From an uncultured Planctomycetaceae bacterium (GTDB taxonomy: Bacteria; Planctomycetota; Planctomycetia; Pirellulales; Thermoguttaceae): a DNA stretch of 64,000 nt. The notes beneath the pieces were generated by a model. That model was given only the letters and a program-made list of their open reading frames with translations, did no database searches and had not been told where the DNA came from. Below, in pieces: positions 53,676 to 62,449 of the stretch. The stretch lies in NCBI GenBank assembly GCA_946408825.1, contig CAMJTU010000008.1:1-64000 (forward strand). The letters run 5' to 3'. The position numbers and the translations under genes were made by a program. The first letter of the stretch is position 1; every line of letters begins with the position of its first letter.

Positions 53676-56471
53676 ATGAACGCAGCGCGACAACGGGAAG
53701 CGGCGAAGAAGTTCGTCGAATATTGGAAGGATAAGGCTTACGAGAAGGGCGAGGCGCAGCCGTTCTGGCTCGCGCTCCTTCGAGAAGTCTTCGGAATCGA
53801 CCAGCCGGAAAAGTGGATTTTATTCGAAGGTCAAGTCAAGGTCGCCGACCACAAGTCGCCGACGCCGTCGCTCAAGACGAATTTCATCGACGCGAGAATC
53901 CCGGCGACGAAGGTTCTCGTCGAACAGAAGAGCGCCGACGTCGATCTGCGCAACCCCGAGAAACAGTCGGACGGCTCGTGGCTTACTCCTTATCAACAGG
54001 CGAAGAAATACGCCGACAATCTTCCGAACTCCGAACGGCCGCGATGGATCGTCGCCTGCAACTTCCGCGAGTTTCATATTCACGACATGGAGAAGCCCAA
54101 CGCCGCGCCCACTGTCGTTAAGCTCGAGAATTTCCCGAAGGAATACTATCTCCTCGAGTTCCTCGTCAAGGAACAAAGCGCGGCGCTCGATCGCGAGACG
54201 CAAATTTCGATCACGGCGGGCGAAATCGTCGGGCGAATCTACGACGCGTTTCTCAAAGAGTACAAAGACCCGAACAGTCTCGCGTCGCAACGAAGTCTCA
54301 ACATCCTCTGCGTCCGGCTCGTTTTCTGTCTCTACGCGGAGGACGCGGACGTCTTTGAGCGCAACCAGTTCCACGATTATTTAGAAGCCAACTCCAACAA
54401 TCCTCGCGGGGCGTTAATCGACCTCTTCAAAGTCCTCGACAAGAAGAAGGAAGAGCGCGATCCGTATCTGGACGAACTCCTTGACGCGTTCCCCTACGTC
54501 AACGGCGGACTTTTCAAGGACGAAAATATCGAAATCCCGACGATCACGCCGGAAATCCGCGACCTTATCCTTCACGACGCGAGCAAACAATTCGACTGGA
54601 GCGACATTAACCCGACGATCTTCGGCGCCGTCTTCGAGAGTACGCTCAACCCGGAAACGCGCCGTCAGGGCGGGATGCACTACACGTCCGTCGAGAATAT
54701 CCACAAAGTGATCGATCCTCTCTTTTTGGACGAACTGCGCGAGGAGTTCGAAAAAATCCGCGCGTTCAAACAGGGGAAAAAAATCCGCGAACGCGTCGCC
54801 GAGTTTCAAAAGAAGCTCGGCTCGCTCACGTTTCTCGATCCCGCATGCGGTTCCGGCAACTTCCTCACCGAAACATATCTCTCCCTTCGGCGCTTAGAAA
54901 ATGAGGCGTTACGACTATACTACCCCAAGGGAACGATTTTCTCCATCAAGGACAAAGGCGCCGTCGTAAAAGTTTCTCTCGACCAATTCTACGGAATCGA
55001 AATCAACGACTTTGCCGTCTCCGTCGCGAAGACCGCCTTATGGATCGCCGAGTCGCAGATGTTGCAGGAAACGGAAGGAATCCTCGACTGCCAACTCGAT
55101 TTTCTCCCCCTGACGAACTACGACCAAATCGTCGAAGCAAATGCGTTAAGAATCGATTGGAACGACGTCGTTGATAAGAACAAGCTGAACTATATCATGG
55201 GGAACCCGCCTTTTGTCGGGTATGGGTTGCAAACGTCAGACCAGAAAAACGACGTCAAGACGATATATTCGGATGAGATGGGTAAACCGTATCCATCCTC
55301 AGGAAAGATCGATTATGTTTCCTGCTGGTATTTCAAAGCCTGTCAATTCATGCAGGGTACGCCGATCAAAACGGCGCTCGTTTCGACCAATTCGATCACG
55401 CAAGGGGATCAGGTTCAGAGCGTATGGGCGCCGTTATATCAAAGATTTGGCGTTCAAATTATCTTTGCTTATCGAACGTTTCGTTGGAATAGCGAAGCGG
55501 CAAATCAAGCCCAGGTTCATTGTGTAATCGTCGGTTTTAATACGGGTTCCCAAGTTGCCGTTAAAACGATTTATTCCGGCGTTTTCCCAAAAGAGGCGAA
55601 GAATATCAACCCTTACCTCCTCGACGCGCCTAACGTTATGGTAGGAACGACGTCCAAACCGCTCTGCGACGTTCCTCAAATGACAGCGGGAAACCGACCG
55701 ACAGACGGGGGGAACCTTATCATCGAGGAGAAGGATTACGACGCGTTTATCAAAGCGGAACCAAACGCAAAACGCTTTATTAAGCAACTTGTCGGCGCGG
55801 AAGAGTTCATCAACAACAAGAAACGATATTGTCTATGGCTTGTCGACGCGATGCCCGCCGAAATTCGCTCCATGCCGCTAGTTATGAAGCGCGTCGAAGC
55901 GTGCCGCCAAACGCGTCTCGCCTCGCCAGATCCCGGTTGTCAAAAACTCGCGGAACGACCGACCCAATTCCGTGAAACGATGAATCCCGACGCGTTTCTT
56001 ATCGTTCCAAGCGTTTCGTCGGAAAGGCGACGTTATATCCCCATCGGTTTTATGGATAGGAATACGATAGCGACAAATCTTGTTCTGATCCTCCCGAACG
56101 CCACCCTCTACCATTTCGGCGTCCTAACGTCGAGCGTCCACATGGGCTGGATGCGGACGGTCTGTGGGCGCTTGAAGAGCGACTATCGTTATTCGGCGAA
56201 GATCGTCTACAACAATTTCCCATGGCCGGAGGCGTCGGAGGACGACGAGGAGAAGATCGCGGCGACGGCGCAGGGAATTTTAGACGCGCGAAAACTCTAC
56301 CCCGACAGCAGTTTCGCGGACCTCTACGACGAGACGACCATGCCGATCGAGCTGCGCAAAGCGCACCAAGCGAACGACAGGGCGGTTATGAAAGCCTACG
56401 GGTTCAAGCCCGATATGTCTGAATCGGAGATCGTCGCGAAACTCATGGAGAGATATGAGGAACTGACGTAA
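53676..56471 (+). CDS. Type IIG (MmeI-like) restriction-modification enzyme
   Basis: 931 residues, near the length of MmeI (about 919). One chain carries nuclease, methyltransferase and target recognition. The N-terminal PD-(D/E)XK site is D72-x10-E83-x-K85 (FIDARIPATKVLVEQK), matching the D-x9-ExK of MmeI. Methyltransferase motif I is DPACGSGN (about 388) and motif IV NPPF (510-513), as for N6-adenine enzymes. The region from about 620 to 860 is the expected recognition domain. The gene is alone, with no separate R or S subunit, as usual for type IIG. It follows tRNA-Gln directly. Codon use in 55140-56140 is slightly more AT-rich than in the flanks, in keeping with horizontal exchange of the recognition part (inference). 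Confidence 0.88.
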   Translation: MNAARQREAAKKFVEYWKDKAYEKGEAQPFWLALLREVFGIDQPEKWILFEGQVKVADHKSPTPSLKTNFIDARIPATKVLVEQKSADVDLRNPEKQSDGSWLTPYQQAKKYADNLPNSERPRWIVACNFREFHIHDMEKPNAAPTVVKLENFPKEYYLLEFLVKEQSAALDRETQISITAGEIVGRIYDAFLKEYKDPNSLASQRSLNILCVRLVFCLYAEDADVFERNQFHDYLEANSNNPRGALIDLFKVLDKKKEERDPYLDELLDAFPYVNGGLFKDENIEIPTITPEIRDLILHDASKQFDWSDINPTIFGAVFESTLNPETRRQGGMHYTSVENIHKVIDPLFLDELREEFEKIRAFKQGKKIRERVAEFQKKLGSLTFLDPACGSGNFLTETYLSLRRLENEALRLYYPKGTIFSIKDKGAVVKVSLDQFYGIEINDFAVSVAKTALWIAESQMLQETEGILDCQLDFLPLTNYDQIVEANALRIDWNDVVDKNKLNYIMGNPPFVGYGLQTSDQKNDVKTIYSDEMGKPYPSSGKIDYVSCWYFKACQFMQGTPIKTALVSTNSITQGDQVQSVWAPLYQRFGVQIIFAYRTFRWNSEAANQAQVHCVIVGFNTGSQVAVKTIYSGVFPKEAKNINPYLLDAPNVMVGTTSKPLCDVPQMTAGNRPTDGGNLIIEEKDYDAFIKAEPNAKRFIKQLVGAEEFINNKKRYCLWLVDAMPAEIRSMPLVMKRVEACRQTRLASPDPGCQKLAERPTQFRETMNPDAFLIVPSVSSERRRYIPIGFMDRNTIATNLVLILPNATLYHFGVLTSSVHMGWMRTVCGRLKSDYRYSAKIVYNNFPWPEASEDDEEKIAATAQGILDARKLYPDSSFADLYDETTMPIELRKAHQANDRAVMKAYGFKPDMSESEIVAKLMERYEELT

Positions 56472-56682
56472 AGCCATTAATTGCAACGAGACCGCCGCGC
56501 CCGTCGCGGTAAGACGAATCACGCGGGTTCAGGCGCGATATAAAAGCGCCTTCGGCGCCGCGAAGTTGATTGACGGTAAGAAAGCGATTCAGACGTTTGC
56601 GCCGGCTCTTTGTTTTAAAAGGACGAGGCGGAAACAGACGCTCGTGGTTCCGCGGGCGTCTTCGCGATATGGAAATTGGTCG

Positions 56683-57432
56683 TTAGGCGTTGATTTCATT
56701 GGCGAGCGTCTGTACTTTTTCCAAAGACAACGTCGTCAAATTTGCGATATCCTCGAGAGACATAACGCCAAACTGAATCAGCTTTTGCGCGTATTCGAGA
56801 TCCTTTCTTTCAGACGTCTCGTTCACAATTTCCTGCATCCAATCGTCCATAACTTGGCTCATAATTTTTTCTCCTTCGTCTGTTTCTTTGAGGTATCGAA
56901 CTTTGTCTGCGATCGGCTTATAGAACATTTTGTCGGGATTGGCGCATTGAAGGTCGTTCATAAGCCTTCCGAGCGCGGTTTCGGCGTTCTTATCCGCCCC
57001 GTTGACGTAGACGATATGCGTTCCGTCGCCCAAGGGACGCCCTGTTTTGACCTCCATCCGCTCGAAGAAATAGATCGGTCTGCCGCCTTTAAGGACGTCG
57101 TTTTTTGTGATGAAAATGACGTAGGTCTCAGGCAACGCCTTGAAGGGCGTGTTTTTCTTTAGCGCATGGGCGTCGATAACGCTCGAATGATACCTTGCGC
57201 GTCGCGGGTTGGCTTCTGAGTCCGCTTGTTGAATTTCGATGTTATATTCGACTCCGGCGTCGTCCGTCGCGGCGATATCGAGTTCTATGCTTCTCCCTAC
57301 GAGGTTGGTCATGACCCTTTGAGATTCGACGCTTAGGACGTGCAAATCGTTCCGATCCAAGACGATTCGAAGAATCAGTTCCGTCAACTCAAGATCGCCG
57401 CCAAGGCAGGCGTTCATGAATATGTCGTCCAT
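56683..57432 (-). CDS. PD-(D/E)XK nuclease family transposase-like (Rpn-type) protein
   Basis: 249 residues. It matches the widespread PDDEXK_2 family: FMNACLGGDLELTELILRIV at the start, then SIELDIAATDDAGVEYNIEIQ, giving D...E-x-Q as the modified nuclease site, and RRARYHSSVID, with VIFITKNDVLKGGRPIY later. The C-terminus has a short HTH-like segment (LQFGVMSLEDIANLT-like, then LSLEKVQTLANEI). The Lys of the classical ExK is Gln here, common in this family. Members often multiply in genomes and are linked to recombination. It is convergent with the type IIG gene. Confidence 0.85.
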   Translation of the reverse strand: MDDIFMNACLGGDLELTELILRIVLDRNDLHVLSVESQRVMTNLVGRSIELDIAATDDAGVEYNIEIQQADSEANPRRARYHSSVIDAHALKKNTPFKALPETYVIFITKNDVLKGGRPIYFFERMEVKTGRPLGDGTHIVYVNGADKNAETALGRLMNDLQCANPDKMFYKPIADKVRYLKETDEGEKIMSQVMDDWMQEIVNETSERKDLEYAQKLIQFGVMSLEDIANLTTLSLEKVQTLANEINA

Positions 57433-57620
57433 TAACGTGAACTCTTGAATTTTTTGGAGTTTCTTCTGACGCTGTTATTCGTTTAACATGGCAGACCTCG
57501 TAACGCTCGCCCCTCCGACTCCTGATTATACGTTATTGCGGATACGAATTCAAGCGAATATCGAAAGACGACGTCGCGCTTATATTTCGCCGCTTTTGCA
57601 AAGAATCGACGCGTAAACGA

Positions 57621-57656
57621 CAAACGCTAGCCGCCAACTAGGGCGCCTAGCGTTTG
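57621..57656. terminator. Hairpin downstream of the transporter gene
   Basis: 15-bp arms with one mismatch (CAAACGCTAGcCGCC with GGCGcCTAGCGTTTG) and a 6-base loop. It probably ends the minus-strand transporter transcript although the T-run is poor. Confidence 0.6.
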
Positions 57657-57686
57657 CGTTGTTTCGACCGTCGTCGATAGATCGTG

Positions 57687-58925
57687 TCACGCGAAGAGAA
57701 TGATCAAAAGCTGCGCGGCGACGATTCGGAGGAACATTGACAGCGGGTTGACGGCGGCGTACGAGACGCTCGGCTTGTCGTTTTTAAACGCGCCGCAGGA
57801 GTAGGAAAGCGCCGGCGGATCCGTCATGCAGCCCGCGAGAACGCCCGAAAGCGAGAAGTAATCGATTTTGCAGACCGCGTACCCGACGATCCCCGCGATT
57901 AAGAGCGGCGTCACCGTGATGACCGCGCCCATTCCCATCCAGAGCAGCCCGCCGTTGGCGACCGTCGAGAAGAACGTTTCGCCCGCCCTTAGCCCGACGC
58001 ACGCGAGGAAGAGACACACGCCCATCGTCCTCAGGAAGTTGAGCGCGCTTGCGGAAAGACGCGTCGGAAAGTGAAGCTTTTCGCCAAAGGAACTCATAAG
58101 AATCGCCGCGACCAACGCGCCCCCCGCGATCCCGAGTTTGAGCGGTTGAGGAATCCCCGGAACGTAGATCGGAACGCTGCCGATCAGAACGCCGAGGAGC
58201 AGTCCGACGCAGATCGGAATAATCGCCGGCGTCTTCGATTCGCGCTTCTGCGAATTGTCGGCGTTCGAACTTGCCGCCGCCTCTTCCGCCGCTTTGAGCG
58301 ACTGATTCTCGCTGTCGACGTCGACCTTGAATATGATACGAATCGCGATGATCGTAAAGATAATCCCGAGAACCCCGAACGGGTACGCCGCCGCGTAAGC
58401 CGACGCCAGAACGCTCGGGTCCGATCCCATCTCCTGATAGATCGTTTGCGCCGCTCCGAGTCCCGGCGTGTTCGTCACCGCGCCCGAAAGCACCCCGACG
58501 ATCGTTCCCATATCGACGCCGCTGACCTTATAGAGAATCAACGCGATCGCCACGTCCATTACGACGACGCTCGCCGCGAGAAGGTTGAGCGTCAACCCGC
58601 CCTTCTTAAACGTCTTGAAAAATCCTTTGCCCGACTGCAACCCGACGGCGTAAAGAAAGAGTATCAATCCTAATTCCTGAATGAGGCGCGTATAGACCGG
58701 ATCGATAAAGTGCATGGCGCCGTTGGCGTCAGAGCAGAGAAACTGCGGAAACTTCATTCCGATATGACTTACGGCGATTCCCGCGAGCAAAACGAACGCG
58801 GCGCCGAGCGAGACGCCGCAAACCTTGACGCGTCCAAGCGCGACGCCGATTGCAATGACGAGTCCGAGGGAAATGACGAAGTGTGAAACGCTCGAGCCAA
58901 GCAGAAGGTCGTTAAAGGCGCTCAT
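57687..58925 (-). CDS. AspT/YidE-type (AAEx family) membrane transporter lacking TrkA-C domains
   Basis: 412 residues from the ATG at 58925 (MSAFNDLLLGSSVS); the frame extends to 58976. The two homologous membrane halves are clear: GLQSGKGFFKTF and SGAVTNTPGLGAAQ in the first, VGLRAGETFFSTV and GCMTDPPALSY in the second. Typical members such as YidE or AspT (about 550 residues) have two cytoplasmic TrkA-C/RCK domains between the halves. Here only a charged linker of about 40 residues is present. Characterised AspT exchanges aspartate for alanine; other substrates are likely in the family. The neighbouring CitA-like two-component system hints at a dicarboxylate (inference). Confidence 0.85.
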   Translation of the reverse strand: MSAFNDLLLGSSVSHFVISLGLVIAIGVALGRVKVCGVSLGAAFVLLAGIAVSHIGMKFPQFLCSDANGAMHFIDPVYTRLIQELGLILFLYAVGLQSGKGFFKTFKKGGLTLNLLAASVVVMDVAIALILYKVSGVDMGTIVGVLSGAVTNTPGLGAAQTIYQEMGSDPSVLASAYAAAYPFGVLGIIFTIIAIRIIFKVDVDSENQSLKAAEEAAASSNADNSQKRESKTPAIIPICVGLLLGVLIGSVPIYVPGIPQPLKLGIAGGALVAAILMSSFGEKLHFPTRLSASALNFLRTMGVCLFLACVGLRAGETFFSTVANGGLLWMGMGAVITVTPLLIAGIVGYAVCKIDYFSLSGVLAGCMTDPPALSYSCGAFKNDKPSVSYAAVNPLSMFLRIVAAQLLIILFA

Positions 58926-59031
58926 GGGGAATCTTTCTTGATAATTTCTTTTCGGCGCCGCGCGACCGGCGAACAACCGAACTTTATTGCGCGCCGAGAC
59001 GACCGTCCCGACGCTCGACGAACGAAGGGAC

Positions 59032-59694
59032 TCAGAACAGGGAGACGGTCGAGAGATTCAGACGGTTTTTCGTTCTGCCAAGCGTCTGATTTTTCGTTCC
59101 CGTTTGACTGTTTGAAGAGGCGTTCCAGCCATAGAGAATTTTAGCGAGGCTGTGAATCGGCGTAGAGACGAAGGGGGTGAAGAATCCGGTCGAATAAACG
59201 AAGGAAACGGTTTCCTTCATCGCGGGAGACGTGGTTTCGACGTTTTCAAAGAAGCAACGTTCCGAATCCGCAAGCGCGTTCAGCCTTTTGTTCATGTCGG
59301 CGACCGTCGAAGAGTTTGCGTCGGATCCGATCGAAACGATTGCGATTTCGCATTTTTTGTTCAGAGAACGGATATGGTCGATCGTCGCGCGGTAGAGTCG
59401 AATGAATTCGTCGGCGTTCTTTTCAAAAGCTTCGAGATCCGCTTCGCCGAGACGCAGCAGGAGTTTCGAGGGACGCAGCGGCGCGACGACCGCGTCGTAG
59501 ACGGAGGAGGCGTCCGCGACCGTAAGTCCCGCGACGCTACGGTTGTAAATTGCGTAATCGACGTTGAACGACTGCTTCAATTCGTCGAACGGAACGTCGA
59601 GATCTGCAGCTCCCCCAAAGACGACCGCGCCGCCGACGTTGGCGAAGCTGTTGAGCGTCTGATATTTCCGAATTGTATTTTCATAAGCGTTCAT
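59032..59694 (-). CDS. SGNH-hydrolase-like protein with degenerate catalytic motifs
   Basis: 220 residues. The layout is that of SGNH/GDSL hydrolases: strand AVVFGGAADLDVPFDEL (block I), IYNRSVAG (block II), then KLLLRLGEADL (block III). The catalytic Ser of GDS is Ala (G28-A29-A30) and the Asn of the GxND block is Ala (G83-E84-A85-D86). A catalytic Asp-His pair near the end is doubtful (STPIHSLAKILYG). Similar degenerate proteins occur in gut bacteria, so this may be a family trait. It precedes the transporter by 106 bp and may be co-transcribed with it. Confidence 0.6.
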   Translation of the reverse strand: MNAYENTIRKYQTLNSFANVGGAVVFGGAADLDVPFDELKQSFNVDYAIYNRSVAGLTVADASSVYDAVVAPLRPSKLLLRLGEADLEAFEKNADEFIRLYRATIDHIRSLNKKCEIAIVSIGSDANSSTVADMNKRLNALADSERCFFENVETTSPAMKETVSFVYSTGFFTPFVSTPIHSLAKILYGWNASSNSQTGTKNQTLGRTKNRLNLSTVSLF

Positions 59695-59821
59695 GTCGAT
59701 CTCCTTTTTGAAAGCCGTTTGCTGCGACGCGCCTTCGTTCGTTGAGGAATGGGTGTTTTATTTAGGGTTGCGGCGCGAACCGTCGCGTCTTGCCGTCGCT
59801 CTTTCGACCAACGACGCTTGA

Positions 59822-59849
59822 ATAATATCGCCGTCTTTTCGTCGGTCAA
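59822..59849 (-). promoter_or_regulatory. Promoter of the SGNH-like/transporter pair
   Basis: On the minus strand TTGACC (59844-59849), a 16-base spacer and TATTAT (59822-59827). The leader before 59694 is about 120 bases. Confidence 0.6.
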
Positions 59850-59909
59850 TTTCAGAAAATCGTAACGTAAGTTTAATAAGGCGATTTGAAGCTTCCCGCC
59901 GTTTCATAT

Positions 59910-59940
59910 CTTTCCAAAGTCGCTTTCAAAACTTTCAAAA
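59910..59940 (+). promoter_or_regulatory. Tandem CTTTC(C)AAA boxes, possible operator
   Basis: Three near-identical boxes start at 59910 (CTTTCCAAA), 59923 (CTTTCAAAA) and 59932 (CTTTCAAAA). They lie 45-75 bases before the -10 box of the two-component operon and between the two divergent promoters. AT-rich tandem sites of this kind are what a CitB/DcuR-type regulator usually binds (inference). Confidence 0.35.
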
Positions 59941-59962
59941 GTCCCGTCGCGTCGAGAAAGAC

Positions 59963-59990
59963 CTGTCCCTTTCGTCGATTGCGTTATAAT
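59963..59990 (+). promoter_or_regulatory. Promoter of the two-component operon
   Basis: A perfect TATAAT (59985-59990) with a weak -35 (CTGTCC, 59963-59968) at 16 bases, consistent with an activated promoter. Because an ATG at 59989 overlaps the -10 box, it cannot be the kinase start. Confidence 0.55.
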
Positions 59991-60018
59991 GGAACAAGAT
60001 TACGGAAGGAGCTTTGCG

Positions 60019-61617
60019 ATGAACTCTCGCGTTAAGTCGATTGGCAAGTTACAGAAGGACGTTTTTCGTTCTCAGGCGATTCTCGTCGTGGCGTTGGCGT
60101 TCTTCCTGACGTTTGCGGGCTTTTTGGTTAATTGGCGGCTAGAATCGAGCAAACGGGATCAGAATCTTTTGAACGTCGCCGAGATGGTCGCGAGTTTGCC
60201 GACGCTTTCCGAAACGGGCGAGGAAGCGTCGGAACGCGCGCGCGTCGCGCTCGATTCGCTTCATAAAGCGCTCGTCGGAATCGACGTGATCTCCGTCGTC
60301 GATTCCGACGGGATACGACGCTATCACACGAATCACGCTCTCGTCGGTTCGCGGTACGACGGGACGAGTCCCGATTTCTCGAACAGCCGTCGGAGCTACG
60401 CGTTCAACAGTTCGGGACCTTCTGGACCGCAGCGCCGCGCCTTTGCGGAGATCGTCGGCGTCGACGGACGCCCAAGCGGCTTCGTCATCGTCGTCATGCT
60501 CCGCAAGAATATCCGCCGCGACATAACGACGGCGCTCGCGATTTTTCTCCTGATAGCCGCCGTCGCGCTTCTCGTGGAGCTTCCTGTTTCGTACCGTCTT
60601 TCGATGCGAATTAAGCGGCGACTTATGGGGTTCGAGCCGGAATCCTTTTTAGAAATGTACAAGGTGCGCGACGGGATTCTCGAATCGCTCGAGGAGGGAG
60701 TCGTCGCGGTCGACGCGCAGGGCGCCGCGCGGTACATGAACCGTTCGGCGGCGACGATGCTCGGCGTCGACGCGAACGCCGATCTGACCGCGCTCGGAAA
60801 GCGGCTTCTCGGAAAGACGCTCGAGCGCGGCGAACATGAGACAAACGTCCCGGAAGAGGGCGCTTCGGGCGCGAGTATCCTTATGGATCGCGTCCCGATC
60901 CGTCAAGGGAACGCGGTTGCGGGCGCCGTCGCCGTTTTGCACGATAGGACGGAGCGCGCGCGACTCGCGGAGGAACTTTCGGGCGCGCGCTTTCTCGTCG
61001 ATTCAATGCGCGCCAACACTCATGATTTTACGAATAAGCTCCACGTGATTCTCGGACTGCTTCAGATGCGGGAATACGATCAAGCGGCGGCGTATATCGA
61101 GAATGTCGAATTCGTACAGCGGGAAGGGATCAGTCGGATTATGAAAGCGGCGGACGATCCGGCGCTTGCGGCGCTCCTCGTCGGCAAGACGGCGAAAGCG
61201 ACCGAATGCAACGTTCGCTTCAGCCTCGAAGAAGGAAGTTGTTTCCGACGTTCCGACGTGACGATTCCCACGCCCGCGCTCGTAACGATCGTCGGCAATT
61301 TGATCGACAACGCGCTCGAGGCGATGAACGATTACGACGCGCCCGACGGGAACAAGGAACTGCTTTTCGGAATCTACTCGGCTCCGAATTCGCTTACGAT
61401 AACGGTCGACGATTCGGGTCCGGGAATCGCGCCAGAGAATTTAGAACGCGTCTTTGAACGCGGTTTTACAACCAAGGGAGGCGGGCGCGGCGCGGGATTG
61501 TATGAAGTCAAGCGTCTCGTCGAAAGCCTCGGCGGCGAGATTTCCGTCAAATCGGCGGCGGGCGAAGGAGCGTCTTTTACCGTCGTTTTCAAAGGGAAGG
61601 GCGACGCGCATGTATAA
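60019..61617 (+). CDS. CitA/DcuS-like sensor histidine kinase
   Basis: 532 residues from the ATG at 60019 (MNSRVKSIGK), preceded by AAGGAG. TM1 is at about 18-40, then an extracellular Cache/PAS-like sensor with a VSVVDSDGIRRYHTNH-type ligand loop, and TM2 near 170-195. A cytoplasmic PAS domain follows (LEEGVVAVDAQG). The H-box is MRANTHDFTNKLHVILGLLQ (H335), diagnostic of the CitA/DcuS group, followed by NLIDNALEAM, DDSGPGI and TTKGGGRGAGL. Family members sense citrate or C4-dicarboxylates. The stop overlaps the response regulator start by 8 bases. The nearby AspT-like transporter may be its target. Confidence 0.9.
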   Translation: MNSRVKSIGKLQKDVFRSQAILVVALAFFLTFAGFLVNWRLESSKRDQNLLNVAEMVASLPTLSETGEEASERARVALDSLHKALVGIDVISVVDSDGIRRYHTNHALVGSRYDGTSPDFSNSRRSYAFNSSGPSGPQRRAFAEIVGVDGRPSGFVIVVMLRKNIRRDITTALAIFLLIAAVALLVELPVSYRLSMRIKRRLMGFEPESFLEMYKVRDGILESLEEGVVAVDAQGAARYMNRSAATMLGVDANADLTALGKRLLGKTLERGEHETNVPEEGASGASILMDRVPIRQGNAVAGAVAVLHDRTERARLAEELSGARFLVDSMRANTHDFTNKLHVILGLLQMREYDQAAAYIENVEFVQREGISRIMKAADDPALAALLVGKTAKATECNVRFSLEEGSCFRRSDVTIPTPALVTIVGNLIDNALEAMNDYDAPDGNKELLFGIYSAPNSLTITVDDSGPGIAPENLERVFERGFTTKGGGRGAGLYEVKRLVESLGGEISVKSAAGEGASFTVVFKGKGDAHV

Positions 61618-62296
61618 GGTTCTGATTGTCGAAGACGACCCGATGGTCGCGATGATTCACCGTCAGTTTCTTTCGCGCAACGCGCTGTTTGAGGTCGTCG
61701 AAACGTGCGGAGACGGCGCGAGCGCGCTCGAGTTCATTGCGAAGAACGAGGTTGATCTTGCGATTCTCGACGTTCGTATGCCGCGTCTCGGAGGGCTGGA
61801 ACTTCTTCACCGTCTACGCGAGCGCAACGATCGGGTCGAAGTCGTGTTGGCGACGGCGGCGAACGACGTCGGGACGCTCGAAGAGGCGTTTCGACTTGGC
61901 GTCGTCGATTATCTCGTCAAACCGTTTTCATACGACCGTTTCCAAGAGGCGCTTCAAAAATTCGTCGCGAAACGCGGAACGCTCGACGAGGTTACGGAAG
62001 TTTCTCAAGAGGAGATCGACAGATTTCTCGGCGGCGGTCGTCAGGAGGTTGAGAAGCCGCCGCGCCCGAAAGGAATTCAAGAGAAGACCGTCCGCATTAT
62101 CGCGGATTTTTTGAAAAACTCCCAAGGCGAATGGCTCGCCGGGGACGAGATCGCGGCGCAGGTTAAACTCTCAAGCGTGACGGCGCGGCGTTATATGAAT
62201 TACTTGATCCAGATCGGGGTCGCGGAAGGGCGAATGGACTACGAGACGGGCGGGCGCCCGAGGTCGCTCTATCGGTATAAGAGGGAAGGGGAATAG
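61610..62296 (+). CDS. CitB/DcuR-like response regulator
   Basis: 228 residues; the ATG at 61610 lies within the kinase end and is preceded by GGGAAGG. The receiver domain has D9-D10 in VEDDPM, phospho-acceptor D54 in AILDVRMP, T82 and K104 (VKPF). The C-terminal helix-turn-helix, in KNSQGEWLAGDEIAAQVKLS then SVTARRYMNYLIQIGVAEG, is typical of the CitB group. It presumably activates genes in response to the kinase, probably including its own promoter. A terminator at 62383 follows. Confidence 0.92.
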   Translation: MYKVLIVEDDPMVAMIHRQFLSRNALFEVVETCGDGASALEFIAKNEVDLAILDVRMPRLGGLELLHRLRERNDRVEVVLATAANDVGTLEEAFRLGVVDYLVKPFSYDRFQEALQKFVAKRGTLDEVTEVSQEEIDRFLGGGRQEVEKPPRPKGIQEKTVRIIADFLKNSQGEWLAGDEIAAQVKLSSVTARRYMNYLIQIGVAEGRMDYETGGRPRSLYRYKREGE

Positions 62297-62382
62297 TCGG
62301 TTGCGCGCTTCGCTGTTTGCGTCGAAGCCAGGAAAGAACGCCAGAGAGGAACGTCGAGATTGACGTCGCCGCCAGAGAAACG

Positions 62383-62419
62383 CGCCCCTTCCTAAACATT
62401 GCGTTAGGGAAGGGGCGTT
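62383..62419. terminator. Terminator between response regulator and FAD oxidoreductase genes
   Basis: CGCCCCTTCC-TAA pairs with TTA-GGGAAGGGGCG (62383-62395 with 62404-62417) and is followed by TTCTCTCT. The strong stem sits between two convergent genes and can serve both. Confidence 0.8.
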
Positions 62420-62449
62420 CTCTCTGATCGGGATTACGAGGAGGATCGT

